DNA from: Hysterangium stoloniferum
Lineage: Eukaryota > Basidiomycota > Agaricomycetes > Hysterangiales > Hysterangiaceae
DNA: 64,000 bases
NCBI GenBank assembly: GCA_015178975.1
Contig: WHVD01000003.1
Span: 1,922,001 to 1,986,000, forward strand
Direction: 5' to 3'
The notes under the pieces were generated by a model, which was not told the origin of the DNA, made no database searches, and saw only the letters and a program-made list of their open reading frames with translations. Below are positions 1 through 10,815 of the stretch, in pieces. Both the position numbers and the translations under genes were made by a program. The first letter of the stretch is position 1. The number at the start of each line of letters is the position of its first letter.

Positions 1-163
1 TCCCAGTGGGTGCTTATCTAAGCACAAGAGTTACCAAACTAAGTAACTCATTAAATACTGCACCTACAGTGCTGGGAAAAATACTACAAATATTAGAAAA
101 ATATAGGGAGAAATATAGGTAACATAATAGACTATGTTAGAACTGTAGTATCATACTCTAACA
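1..163 (-). repeat. Ty1/copia LTR fragment, cut by window edge
   Basis: The sequence matches the inner and distal part of the LTRs of the copia element at 43.3-48.7 kb: the same stretch around 'cacctacagtgctgggaaaa' and the same terminus ending 'atactctaaca'. Orientation follows that element, which reads on the minus strand. The rest of this LTR lies outside the window, so it is unknown whether it is solo or belongs to a full element. Confidence 0.85.
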
Positions 164-204
164 TACTTTGCATTGGCCACCAAATCTATATACATATGTA
201 CTAG

Positions 205-423
205 TCTATTGTATTAATAATCTACTTTTGTTCTTCTCTTATGTAATGTCATATGTAACCTTTTGACATACATATTATTTGTGAGATATCATATCTTGGA
301 ATTGCCTCTTACTTTATTGACAGGACAAATTGATACTTTGTCAAATGAGGCATCTGTATTTGACTTAGTAGAGTATTCTTCAATTGATATTTGACTTTAT
401 TGAAAGAAATTTGATTTATGTCA
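205..423. repeat. Degenerate LTR-like fragment (family H)
   Basis: This matches the second half of the LTR-like insertion at 57404-57833: a shared order of blocks reading roughly taatctactttgt, cctcttact, agtagaatattattcaat and a terminus ending gattYatgWca. The first half is not recognisable. It lies just outside the pogo element and is one of the older pieces here. Confidence 0.6.
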
Positions 424-742
424 ATACCTGCCCATAAGCCCCAAGCTTAATAGTAAGTTATAGAATGTAATACTACAGTTGACTCCCATATAATGCATAT
501 CTCTTGGGATATGCTCCAAAGTATGTGTTATGAGGGAGTATTTGTTTTCTAAGAGGTCAACTTGCTAAGACAAATTTAATAACTTTTTGCAACTGTTTGC
601 ATAGATTCAAATTGAGCAGATATCTAGTGTTGTTCTATTATACATATGTATGTATGAATCTATTTAGGAGAAAGATAGTTTGTAATCTTATTGTCCTTCA
701 TGTTCTGCATCTCAACAGCCCATATTCTTTGTCCAAACAAGC

Positions 743-1465
743 TGTTAAGAACTGAAAACTGACTAATGTCAGTGGCCGACAGGGACCGATCAGAAGGACT
801 TGGCTTCAGCTTATGTGCTGCGCCCTCGCAAATATCCGTAGGGTGTCCTTTGATTTCGGGCGGGCGAAGACTAATCCTAAAGAGTTCTTTTCGGCGAGAT
901 ACTGATCGGAACCAAAGGACAAGTTGAGCGTCGGGCCAAGGGGTCGGGGCCGGGAGTGGGCGAGCGCACGCGGAGGTGGATGGGGGGATTCTTAGTATGA
1001 GACTATTACAGGCGTATGAGGGTATTCTGAGTCGATAGTCTGATTGCCTAGTAACTACAACTACAGCGGGTTCATATACAAGTAACAGGCGTCTAGAAAA
1101 TACTAATGGGGAGAAGGGCGGAAAACGGCATTAACAATAAGCTTGACTAGGAACGGGAAGTTTATGATTAGTTCGGAGGCTGATGATAACCGAGAGCGGG
1201 ATTACAATAAAAGGAAATAGTTCAAGGATTACAAGTATAGATAGACATATGTGAAACATAAGATTGAACGGATCAACATAATAAAAGGGGACGTATCAAA
1301 GTTTGACCAGACAATACGAGTTATTTTGACGTGGGCGTAAACGGAGTTTGATCTTCGCGAAAACATTCGTCAGCTTCGGGGCTGATGTTTTCCGAGATGG
1401 TGACTTGAACCATTGATAAGTGGCGATAACCTCAGGACTGATAGGGTTGCGACATGGTCGTAACA
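743..1465 (+). repeat. Solo LTR, family B (copy 1), in the pogo element
   Basis: The ends are TGTTAAG and CGTAACA. Flanking 5-mers are CAAGC on the left and CAAAC on the right, a target duplication with one difference. It is inserted in the last codons of the pogo transposase. It is closely similar to the copies at 2836, 48856 and 55741. It contains the core near 790-830 (acttggcttcagcttatg) that is shared with several other LTR families here. No internal retroelement sequence is attached. Confidence 0.85.
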
Positions 1466-2630
1466 CAAACCCAACATGGATTTTAACCTATGAGAAAATA
1501 GATCATCCAACTTTTTGAGGAAAGTTCTGTAATATGAGCACAGCCTGAAGTGCTTCCTTTCATATAGGACCTGGCTTGACGACAGGTACAGTGCTATCCT
1601 GGTTGTCACTACTCCCCACATTATCTTTCCACACCACCTTCACATCCATGACAGATTGATAAATGTCTTCATTGGTCACCTTGAAAATGTTGTGAGTATC
1701 AGCATCCAGGTTGAGAAGCTCTGCAATGTCCATACAATTTGAATGTTGGAGGGCATCAGTTGCCTCTAAATTATTCAGAGTGCTGTCTATGAGTATCTCA
1801 GCTTGAGAAACAGGACTGTCATGGGTGTCAGAGCTGTGGATTAGGACAAGATAGGAAGAGATGGGCAGGTGGGAGGCATGTTGATGTTGGGTAGGATACT
1901 GGCCTTATGCCAGCTGTTTTGGATTGTCATAGTGTCAATGTCATTTCATACATCATCAGCAAGCCACATAGCTTTGAGTTGATCAATATTGTATATTTCA
2001 GATGGTGTGACCCTGATCTCATGAAGATCAATGGTGTGGTGGATGGATTTGGTGCAATAATTTGCCTTGAAGCAACAGATAGTGCCCTGATCATTAGGCT
2101 ATACATGCACAGTAAGGTTCAGCTCAAAGTTGACAACCTCAATGTTGGTGAGAGTTTCTGGGATGATGTGTCCTGAGAAGTTATCCTGTAAAAGAAGAAT
2201 CCTATAGTCCTTCTCTCTGAGCCTCCAATCCCAAAATCCCAATCTAACAACCACTCCTGGTAGATGGTGGTTATTATCCACACCTTTGCATTGCTCCAAT
2301 AGTGGAATCTGAGCTACATGCCTGCCTGAGAGACCACAATTGGGAGGCATACTCTATGCTGTTTAAAAATCCTTTAATTTTGAGAATAATGAAAACTCAT
2401 GCATAAAATAATGCCAACTTATCAGTGTTGAAAATGTCACATTATCTGTAGCCTTTTTCTTTGATTAAGTCTTGAATATGAATCTTTTCTTCTTGACAGT
2501 TGCAACAGTCACAGACCCAGCTTTGCCATGCCACTTCATTTATTTCAATTCATTTTGGACCTTGTAGTGGCTCAACTAACCTTCACTGAGATTGAGACAC
2601 TCTTCATCTGGCACCCCAAGGTCAGCAAAC

Positions 2631-3652
2631 TGTCAGGGGACAACCTTAAGTTCCCCAAATTCATTTTTGACTTGTCAGAGTCTAGTCTCATAAGTCCAGG
2701 GTAAGGGTGCCTTGTTTTTATCACATTTTCAAACTCTGCTACACTTTAGTTAGTCACACGCTAGCCGAGGGTTCCTTAGACTTTTCTCTTCAGATTCCCT
2801 CTGCTAGGTAAGTAGTACTGCAATTTGTATGTATATGTTAAGAACTGAAAACTGACTAATATTGGTGGCCGACAGGGACCGATCGGAAGGACTTGGCTTC
2901 AGCTTATGTGCTGCGCCCTTGCAAATATCCGTAGGGTGTCCTTAAATTTTGGACGGGCGAAGACTAATCCTAAAGAGTTCCTTTTGGCAAGATACTGATT
3001 GGGACTGAATGACAAGTCAAGTGTCGGGCCAAGGGGTTGGGGCTGGGAGTGGGCGAGCACACGTGAAGGTGGATGAGGGGATTCTTAGTAGGAGACTGTT
3101 ACAGATATATGAGGGTATTCTGAGTCGATATTCTGATTTCCTAGTAACTACAACTACAGCGGGTTCATATACAAGTAACAGGCATCTAGAAAATACTAAC
3201 GGGGAGAAAGGCGGAAAACGGTATTAACAATAAGCTTGACTAGGAACGGGAAGTTTATAATTAGTTCAAAGGCCGATGATAACTGAGAGCGGAATTACGG
3301 TGAAAGGAAATAGTTCGAGGACTACAAATATAGATAGACATATGTGAAACATAGGATAGAATGGATCAACATAATAAAAGGGACGTATCAAAAGTTTAAC
3401 CAGACAATACAAGTATGTTTGATCATCGCGAAAACATACGTCAGCTTCAGGGGCCGAATGGTTTCCGATGTGGTGACTTGAATAGTAACTTGAATTGTTG
3501 ATAAGTGACGATAACCTCGGGGACCGATAGGGTTGCGACATGGTCGTAACAGTATATAACTAGATAGATATAAACTAACTTCAGATTCCCTCTGCTAGTG
3601 CCCCAACTCAGTCTTAGTGCGAGTCAGTGTGGTCTAGAGAGTCGCCCTTACA
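2631..3652 (-). repeat. LTR-like insertion, family D (copy 3), in the pogo transposase
   Basis: The boundaries are TGTCAGGGGAC and CGCCCTTACA with a perfect 5-bp target duplication CAAAC (2626-2630 and 3653-3657). The left and right flanks rejoin inside the transposase reading. About 300 bp belong to family D; the remainder is the family B LTR nested within. The family is recognised from shared blocks with 40.55-41.1 kb and 57.3-58.1 kb (gattccctcctgctag, aaggaattcccc). It is probably a short solo LTR. Confidence 0.75.
2836..3551 (+). repeat. Solo LTR, family B (copy 2), nested in family D
   Basis: The ends are TGTTAAG and CGTAACA, with an exact 5-bp target duplication GTATA at 2831-2835 and 3552-3556. 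It is about as long as copy 1 and very similar to it. It sits inside the family D insertion, which sits in the pogo element, giving three layers at this locus. Confidence 0.9.
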
Positions 3653-4142
3653 CAAACTTCTGCATTTCTGGCAAAGAACCTCACCAGCGAGAAGCACCTT
3701 ATCTGCCATAGCCTTCAAGACCCATAGATCAAGTATCTCTGTTACCTCAGGGTGCTGTGTCTGATGAATCTGTTTGATCATGCAGTGCAAACCAGCACAA
3801 GCATCATATTCTGCATGCCATACTGCTTCATCCTTTGGCCACACAGATATCCTTAATTGCTTGAATTGTAAGTTGGGATAAATCATGTTAAAATGGTCTG
3901 CAATTTTCCTCTGGATCTTGCCATTGGCATGCTGTCAAGTATTTGGATCTGTTGCTCAAGTATTGTGTTTTCCTTTTTTCCCATTGGCACAGGCTCAGAG
4001 TTAGGTGCTGGACCTGTCAATGTAAAAAATTGAACTTGGTGGCTGACAATCTAAATTGCAGAAAAAATTGAAATTCCCACATTTGCACTTCCTGGAAATG
4101 GCTCCACTCTTCTTGATGGATATGTGTTATGTGGAGTCAGTA

Positions 4143-5438
4143 CTTATGCCTTAATTGAAACCATTAGGTGAACAACTAAGATATTAGAAATACAGTAATA
4201 TGCCTGTCATATGAATGAGTGAAAACTATCATGATTAACAGGTAAAATGTAACATACATACCTCAGTCAACACAAATAGCATAAATCAACTGAGGTTACC
4301 ATACTATCTTCGAGGTATTTATGAGGGTAACTGCTAAGTAGAAAAGGAATGATTGTGAGACATTGCCAAGAAAATAATTACTAGACATCACCAAGAAATT
4401 TGATACAATAATATGGGTAGGTCCTATGACTCCAGAGGTCTCGGTGTTGTGAGCAATGTGTTAGTCTTTGATTGTAACATGAGACTGCAACTAATGGTTC
4501 CAGGTACATACTTTGCAGCTAAGCTATATGAACGGCAGTCTATACCCAGGCTGTGTACTCCCCTGTCTCCGGTGTTACAGTATGACAAGTCATCAATAAG
4601 AATGACCTCATACCTCTTCCTGATTGTAGTTAGATAACCCAATTCACGCAATGTGGTAGCATACTTAGTTAGATTATAGTTTAGCTTCAAACACAAAGTG
4701 TGCACAGACCAAACGCACAGACCATGTAAGCTAGTATATAGTTAGTTCCAGATGAGAGTAGAATCCTCATCTGGAAGCCTAGACATATCATCGGTTTAAC
4801 ATTCTACACCGCTCTACCTAAAGTCACTTTCATAGTGCCTACTTAGAGAGTCCTTGTACTACAATTTCCAGGCTTGCAGAACTTACATATAGTCAGATCC
4901 TTCAACTGACTTTAACATCCGGCACCCTCGAAAAATGGAATACGAAATCTGATAATATAGCCATTGATTATTAAGTCTCGAAAACATTATGTCTCTCCAC
5001 GGGGCTAAACGGGCAATAATATATCGAGCCTTTGCCATGTGACGCCATAATCGAGATTGAGAATGCAGCCCTGAGCGCTTAGGTTCTGCAATGGGAAATT
5101 ACATAACTGTTGTCCTTTGTTCCTAACCTAGTAACCCCTAAGCTCTCATACTGGTTTTAGAATTCTTTTGTTTATAGAAGTGGGTTTCCCGATATTGCCG
5201 GGTAAAGTGGGCAAGGATAGAGTCATACTTTTAGAAGCTCGAATAAGAAGGCTGAGACATCAACTCTTCTTGGAAGCCTGACATCACAGGCTTTCACAAG
5301 CACAAACACTAATCCTAACCACCACTGTCCATCTCCTTCTCCACCAAACGTTCAAACAGGAACAAAGCTATCGAAGGCAACTGATGGTTGCCCAGTCATT
5401 CCGATTCTTACCATTAGTTCTTACACCCATCATCAATA
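4143..5438. other. Intergenic stretch, no recognised gene
   Basis: This lies between the pogo element and the lipase. A 93-codon open frame on the minus strand (4424-4705) and an overlapping plus frame exist, but neither resembles a family I know. Base composition becomes less AT-rich after about 4.9 kb, and this part probably holds the lipase promoter and 5' UTR. No clear TATA box or repeat was seen. Confidence 0.4.
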
Positions 5439-6842
5439 ATGGTTGGAATGTTCAAGCTCTCGGACAGTTCAGATGTCACCCTGACTGACAACCAGCAACG
5501 AGCACGCGCCTCAGATGTCACCCTGACTGATGACCAGCAACGAGTACGCGCCTCTGAACAAGAGTTTAATTTTCGATGGATAGCATATCTTGCGGTCAGC
5601 CCAACGGAACGTCTAAGCAACCCGGTAAAAGATCCAGCGATATACAATTTCATAGCGCAGATCGGGCAATATTCTGAGATAGCACACGGTTCTATCCCTA
5701 TCGAGTTCGTATTCAGCCATTTGAAGGCTTTATCGCAATATGGATATCCACTGCACGGTTACGATGCGCTTATCAATGATGAACCCTTCCTCGTGCAGCG
5801 CTTTGCAGGCAAGGTAGAGCAACTACAAGGCTATGTGGCGTTTCGACCACAGGTTGGTCAGCTCGTTGTAGCTATATCCGGGACAAGCCAACCGAAACAT
5901 GCCTTTATGGATCTGGACTGTTGGTTAGAACCATATCCTGAGAATGATGAGACATGGGAGACACACACTGTGTTTTGGCATATGTATCACCGCGCACAAG
6001 GAGCCGTCGAACTTTTAAGGAATGTCTCCTCACAACGTCCTGATGATGGGAAGCAAAGAAAGGTGCACGCTGGGTTTTGGGGGATGTACCGGGATGTACG
6101 TAAGGATGCCGTCGAAGCCGTAATGGCAGGAGTGAAGAAATACAGAGATCAGATTACGGAGATTGTGGTGACAGGCCACAGCATGGGTGGTTCACTGTCT
6201 TATTTCTTGATGATGGACGTAATGCGGGGTTCGAATGGAATATGTCGCGAACAACTGAGACACCCAAAGCTCCGCCTAGTGGTCTTTGGAGCACCCAAAG
6301 TCGGCAACGAGGCTCTTTCACGGCATTGGACCGAGTGTATAGCTAGCTACTGCCGTAACGACAATGAGGATATGTTTAAGGAGTATTCGCTGAAAACAAA
6401 TGGGGACGGTATGTATCTGTGTATTCTTTAATTACTCACACCAACCTTATCCAAAGGCGTTCATATCCTACCGCCGCACATCTTAGGATATAGACACTTG
6501 ACACAGTCGCCACTATACCTTTTCAGGGGTCATTTATACCAGATACCTTCGAAATACAAGGATTACGGTGCATTCCTTGTGGAATCACCAGATACAGTGA
6601 CAGATGCTGTCACTCCCACGTCAAAGTCAGATGTGATCGAAACAGATCCACATCTTTTTAGTTGGCCCTTAGGCGGACATAATTACTATTTTAGGGATAT
6701 GGAAAGCTTGCAGCGTCGGCTAAAGTGGTTGGAGTTGCCTTCGACGGGCAAGAAGGGATGGGAGGGATGGGAGACAAGGTACAAGGCTAAATTGAAGGAA
6801 TGGGAGAAGAAGTACGGTATTGTTCCCACGGATCCCTCTTGA
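5439..6842 (+). CDS. Class 3 lipase (alpha/beta hydrolase)
   Basis: Predicted triacylglycerol lipase or esterase of the fungal Lipase_3 family, 451 residues in two exons: 5439-6408 and 6457-6842. The 48-bp intron (GTATGT...AAG) restores NGDGVHILPP across the junction, which is the family's catalytic-Asp block. The nucleophile elbow is VTGHSMGG (Ser248). Asp323 lies in NGDGV, and the likely catalytic His is in WPLGGHNYYF near the C terminus. FGAPKVGN, the strand before the Asp, is also typical. No signal peptide is visible, since the start MVGMFKLSDS is polar, so an intracellular role is likely. The first ATG is used; the N-terminal 40 residues are low-complexity and carry a duplicated 14-residue unit, so a start further in is possible. 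Substrate cannot be told from the sequence. Confidence 0.9.
5470..5553 (+). repeat. 42-bp in-frame tandem duplication in the lipase gene
   Basis: Two adjacent 42-bp units (5470-5511 and 5512-5553) differ at a few bases. They encode SDVTLTDNQQRARA and SDVTLTDDQQRVRA. The unit is a multiple of three, so the reading frame is kept. Confidence 0.95.
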
Positions 6843-8226
6843 AAATGTATTAATTAGTAAATGGTTGCGTCTGTTCTTCTTGTAGTAAGTGTTTCAAGCA
6901 CCACATCAGGGATTTGGGAATGTCTACACCCATTATGTAGACTCCCTAGATCTATAGTAAGCTTTTATACCGACTAGTAAATAGGGATCTCGCGAAAGTA
7001 GGATGTCTAGCCGAGTCTAGCTGAGCTAGCTAGCTCTCCTAGATGACTCTAGACAATATAAACGGCATACTTACTGATCTTCCCACTTTCCTGATGCAGC
7101 AGTTCTCATCATCTCCCCAAAAAGGTCAGTTCAAGGATTCAGGTCCTAAGACCTTCCCACTCATGTTGAATAAAATGAATGGGCAAAACTATGTCTGACA
7201 GTTGATAGCACGGGGTAACGTTTCTTGTCCCTCAGTAGTCGATTATCTGTCGGACCGCAGATTTTTTTTCATCCGTGATGTGCGAAATGGCCACCATCAA
7301 ACGCTCGATAATGTCAGCGCTCATGGGAAGGTATTCGCCTTACCGGAGATCAGAGCAGTGGTCTGGACCTTGTCCTCCCTGAGCGGCTCAAGGTTGAAGG
7401 CTTGATCAGGGCCATTGACTGACATATGTTCCCTCGCCAGTTATCGGGATGTTGTCGGAGGGTTCCTGCAGCGTAACAGCATATGTGTCGTCATTTCAAG
7501 ACGTACGTATGTTGATGGGTAACACATTTAATTAGTCTCATAAATATCTGTACCCGGCCCTTGTAGAAATGTGCGTCTTAGTGATCATTCAGATAGGTAT
7601 GTAAAATGTGTGATCCTCAATAAGTTTGGACGTATTTAAGGGACCATGTGGCGTTTGGCGATGAGGTCCGATCTGCTGTGCACGGCCGTCATACTTCCGA
7701 AACATTTAATGTCACAGTTGTTCACACACATTGTCAAAAATTACTCGTTACAAGCCATTTCCGCGCAAGTTTCATTATCTATAGTAAATGAATTACGGCT
7801 AGGTGGTGAATGGTGAATGCGAAGTAAAGAGAGTTCACGCCTTTGTAGGGAAAGTTTTGTTCTTCGAACCACGACTGAACACGCAATGGGAGAGATACAG
7901 TCTGTCAGTCCTCATAATCGTATTAGAAGCGGATATCATGGATCATGCCCTTACTTCTGACAGATAAACCTGGTGTCTAGGACCATCATTTATCGGCAGC
8001 TTTGAAGACCTGTCTTTAGAAGTCGCAAGTCAATATTCGTTGATAATGCAGAACCTCGCATATTTCCACTTGCTTCGAACCCCCTTGTCATGTTGTTGCT
8101 GTCAGCCCACCATTCTCCTTATAATCCTTGGAGATCGGTTTTGTTCCCCTGGGACACCGATAAACTCCTAACCTCCATACACTCCTTCGTTATCATACTA
8201 TACATTTAATAATAACACACCACACC
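6843..8226. other. Intergenic stretch between lipase and GH16 gene 1
   Basis: No gene supported. A 67-codon frame at 7202-7405 starts with TTG, has no family resemblance and is probably chance. A small self-complementary stretch (gagctagctagctc) lies near 7030. The last few hundred bases before 8227 presumably carry the promoter and 5' UTR of the GH16 gene; no specific motif is claimed. Confidence 0.4.
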
Positions 8227-9687
8227 ATGGTCCTACTTCGATACCTATCTATCGCATGCATACCCATTCTAGCAAATGCTCACTATATGTATTCTCTGCA
8301 CACTGAATACGCCGGACCTACATTTTTTGATGATTGGGACTTCTTCAACAACCGTGAGCACGACCTGTCCTACATTCCGTGATTCCTACGACCCTGACCT
8401 CTTCGCTACTCAGTTGATAACTTGACCAATGGGAATGCCAACTACGTTTCCAGATCAGTTGCTCTAGGCGATAAACTTGCATTCGTGCGGCCCAACGGAA
8501 ATGCAGTGATCAAGGTTGACAACAACACAACGTTAACGGAAGGATTCAGAAATACTATTCGGATCCAAACAAATGCCCTGCATGGGGCGGGAAGTCTGTG
8601 GGTTGCTGATATGCTCCACGTCCCTTACGGCTGCAGGCATGTTAGATTCACGGGGGTCTTGATTTTACATCTCACCTTCGAAATAGTGTATGGCCGGCGT
8701 GGTGGAGTGGCGCCCCAGACTGGCCCGCTAGTGGAGAGATTGACACCTTCGAATATGTCAATATGATGCCAAATAACCAAATGGCATTGCACACTCAACC
8801 CGTACGTTCATATCTTTTATTTTTCTCAGACCAATAACATTTGAAACCCTATCGACTCCAGGGCTGCACGCTAGACACATCTCCGAGCAACCAATACACC
8901 GGCATTCAGAACTCGACAGAATGCTCATTTTTATTCAATCAAAATCAAGGATGTGTCATTCAAAATCCTAACTCGACTAGTTATGGCGCTGGATTTGCAG
9001 CAGCTGGGGGAGGGGTGTTTGTCACGGAGTTTGCCCACACCGGTGTGGCCATATGGTTTTTCACTGTGGGTAGAATACGATTGTCTGTTACTGGATGGTT
9101 CATAGAGAGTTTTTTTTTTTGGTGACCAGCGCGAAAAGGTCCCTCCGATGCTTTTAGATTCGACAAATGACATCAACACAACCATGTTGGGGAGACCACT
9201 TGCAAGTTGGCCCAATACTACCTGTGACATGAGCTTTATGTCGCCTCAGCACCTCACGCTTAATATCGATCTTTGTGGTATGTGGATCTGTGTCTATTTC
9301 TGGAACAATATTGACTTGCTTTACCTCAGGCGACTAGTACGTCATTACATTGCCCAGCCGCTTAAACTCTAATCTGATTATTATTATGTTCTTAGTGCCG
9401 GAAATGCGCAAATTTTCGCCCAAACCTGCAGCGGAAATTGCTACCATGACTATGTTCTCGGCCCGCCGTCAACCTATGACAATGCGTACTTTGAGATCAA
9501 AAGCATAAGGACATACATCGATCCAGCTTTTCCTCACGCGATTACTATCCCCGCGCCTACAAACGTGACACAAGCACCTCCACCGGTATTTACCGCAAAT
9601 GCACTCTCAGGCGCAAGTGGAGGGTCAAATGTGGCAGTGGGTGCACTGTTGGGCATGGCGGGGATTCTGGGAGTGTTGACTGTGTGA
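8227..9687 (+). CDS. Secreted GH16 glycoside hydrolase (endo-beta-1,3(4)-glucanase-like), copy 1
   Basis: 371 residues in seven exons: 8227-8353, 8414-8636, 8687-8801, 8862-9065, 9130-9277, 9330-9336 and 9396-9687. Exon joins were set by the reading frame and by the paralogue at 11641. The catalytic motif is GEIDTFE with nucleophile Glu134 and acid/base Glu139 (family rule ExDxxE), followed by conserved family blocks [24 protein letters not shown] and [20 protein letters not shown]. The protein begins with a signal peptide (cleavage likely after ANA) and ends in a hydrophobic tail ([16 protein letters not shown]) suggesting a GPI anchor or membrane tether. It likely acts on cell-wall or plant beta-glucans. 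Odd features: intron 2 starts with GC (GCATGT...TAG) and exon 6 is only 7 nt. The real substrate is not determined. Confidence 0.88.
9330..9336 (+). other. 7-nt micro-exon of GH16 copy 1
   Basis: The bases gcgacta lie between CAG at 9327-9329 and GTACGT from 9337. Joined to the flanking exons they give LCGDYAGNAQIF, matching LCGDFAGNPSIF in the paralogue. Skipping the exon would shift the frame. The paralogue has only the downstream intron, so the upstream intron is the difference between the two genes. Confidence 0.8.
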
Positions 9688-10176
9688 GTCCATTTTTTCC
9701 TGGGCTCGTTGTATCACATTGACAGGTTCACTATTCACTAGCCAATTGCTTTGACACCATCTATTAAACTGCATTACATTATTGTGAACTAGCGTTGGTT
9801 ATATTAAAAGGAATTATCATTCGCCCTAGTTTTGCATAGCATGGGCCGGTTCGGGTAGTGTACAGCTTGTTTTCGGGACCTGAGAAGTGGGTTTTGGTTA
9901 TATGATTTATAGGACAATATAGACCTACTTCATAGTCATGTATTTATCTGTTATTAAAACCAAACATTTCTAATAGCTATGGAATTTTCGAGGTCGACAG
10001 GGTATCCTCCCGAATAGAATACTAAGAGACATTTATTAAGTAATGGAGTATATTCTCGCTGTCACACTGTCGTCTCATAAGTGGATCAATCACATGAAGC
10101 AATGGGTACAGATGAGTGTCCAGGCAAGCGAGCGTGTTGCTGTACATAGACCTTCATGTTAGGAATGAAGTCATAG
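9688..10176. other. Intergenic stretch, GH16 copy 1 3' side to tRNA
   Basis: The 3' UTR and downstream region of the GH16 gene. It is AT-rich, with no open frame or repeat that I recognise. Confidence 0.4.
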
Positions 10177-10258
10177 TCCACGATGGTGTAATGGCTAACA
10201 TCGCTGTCTTTCATTACATAATCTCACAGCAGCTCGGGGTTCGATTCCCCGTCGTGGA
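10177..10258 (+). tRNA. tRNA-Glu(UUC) with an 11-nt intron
   Basis: The cloverleaf is complete: acceptor TCCACGA pairs with TCGTGGA; D arm GTGT/ACAT; anticodon stem GCTGT/ACAGC; T arm CGGGG-TTCGATT-CCCCG. The anticodon loop reads CTTTCA, with anticodon TTC at 10210-10212, then 11 extra bases (10214-10224), then C38. An intron one base 3' of the anticodon is the standard eukaryotic position. Internal A and B box sequences (GTGTAATGGCT, GGTTCGATTCC) are intact. Confidence 0.93.
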
Positions 10259-10263
10259 ATACC

Positions 10264-10267
10264 TTTT
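10264..10267 (+). terminator. Pol III terminator of the tRNA gene
   Basis: A TTTT run starts six bases after the acceptor stem, the usual place for RNA polymerase III termination. Confidence 0.7.
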
Positions 10268-10815
10268 GTCGTCCCCGACGGAGCTTTTTAAAAAGCTCCC
10301 TAGCTTTGAAACCAGTAAAAAGGTCGAAAGTTCTTGAATAATTTTACACTTTGTCATGTGTCCAAGACCTTGAAAATACCCTCCGTTGTCTCTTTTGTCC
10401 TAGATTGTGCTTAGAAGTTGATCTCCTGGAGTACATCTGATTTATTGGTCCATTTTTTTAGACTAGAATTGACAACTGAGATTAAGGCACCTTTGAGTAC
10501 TCCTCATTGCACCCTATATGATTAATGGCGTAGTAGTAATACTATTAATGATTCTGATACTAAGCAGAAACTAGATGTTAATAAAAGTTACTTGTCTGGA
10601 TTTCATATGGTAATGTAATGAACGTCATGCGTCTTTCTGACACCATTCAGAAGATATTGCAAGTTGTGTCAGATATGAGAATAAGAGGCATGTACATGTG
10701 TAATGTTTACATACGGAAAGACCACTTAGTGACCTCTAAATAATGAAATTATAATTCTTAAGAATACACAATAATACTTTGTATAGAGATTCAAAGCACC
10801 GGTATAACCCCCTTC
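10268..10815. other. Stretch between tRNA and MITE-like element
   Basis: AT-rich, with no gene or clear repeat seen. A short open frame reads through the tRNA and into this region but is an accident. Confidence 0.4.

Larger units (their letters stand above)
660..3984 (-). pseudogene. pogo-family transposase (CENP-B-type HTH plus DDE), broken
   Basis: Read on the minus strand, the 3.6-4.0 kb part gives a CENP-B/pogo DNA-binding region (KIQRKIADHFN, then EVTEILDLWVLKAMAD and LLAGEVLCQK). The 2.4-2.65 kb part continues it (GVPDEECLNLSEG). The 1.9-2.35 kb part is the DDE catalytic core (RILLLQDNFSGH, LTNIEVVNFELN, VQPNDQGTICCFKANY). The tail near 0.66-0.74 kb (EMQNMKDNKITNYLS) lies beyond an inserted LTR. 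Several in-frame stops and frame changes are present (for example a stop replacing Trp after NLSEG, and one before the PNDQG block), besides the insertions. This enzyme would cut and paste DNA at TA sites. It is not functional. Confidence 0.8.
476..4140 (-). mobile_element. pogo/Tigger-type DNA transposon, degenerate, with nested insertions
   Basis: The left end reads TA then CAGTTGACTCCC, the typical pogo-superfamily terminus. The right end reads GTGGAGTCAG then TA, an eroded inverted copy, giving the expected TA target duplication. The transposase remnant fills most of the inside on the minus strand. Three LTR-type pieces interrupt it: one at 743-1465, and one at 2631-3652 that itself carries 2836-3551. 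Without these the element would be about 1.9 kb. It is clearly dead, with many stops and frameshifts, and is the oldest layer at this end of the window. Confidence 0.8.

Noticed and set aside
4424-4705. 93-codon minus-strand frame, possibly a gene
   Set aside because: It has an ATG but no motif, no intron evidence, and an overlapping plus-strand frame of similar length. It could be a fragment of a gene, but I cannot support it.
7202-7405. 67-codon open frame upstream of GH16 copy 1
   Set aside because: Begins with TTG, is short, and has no recognisable domain.
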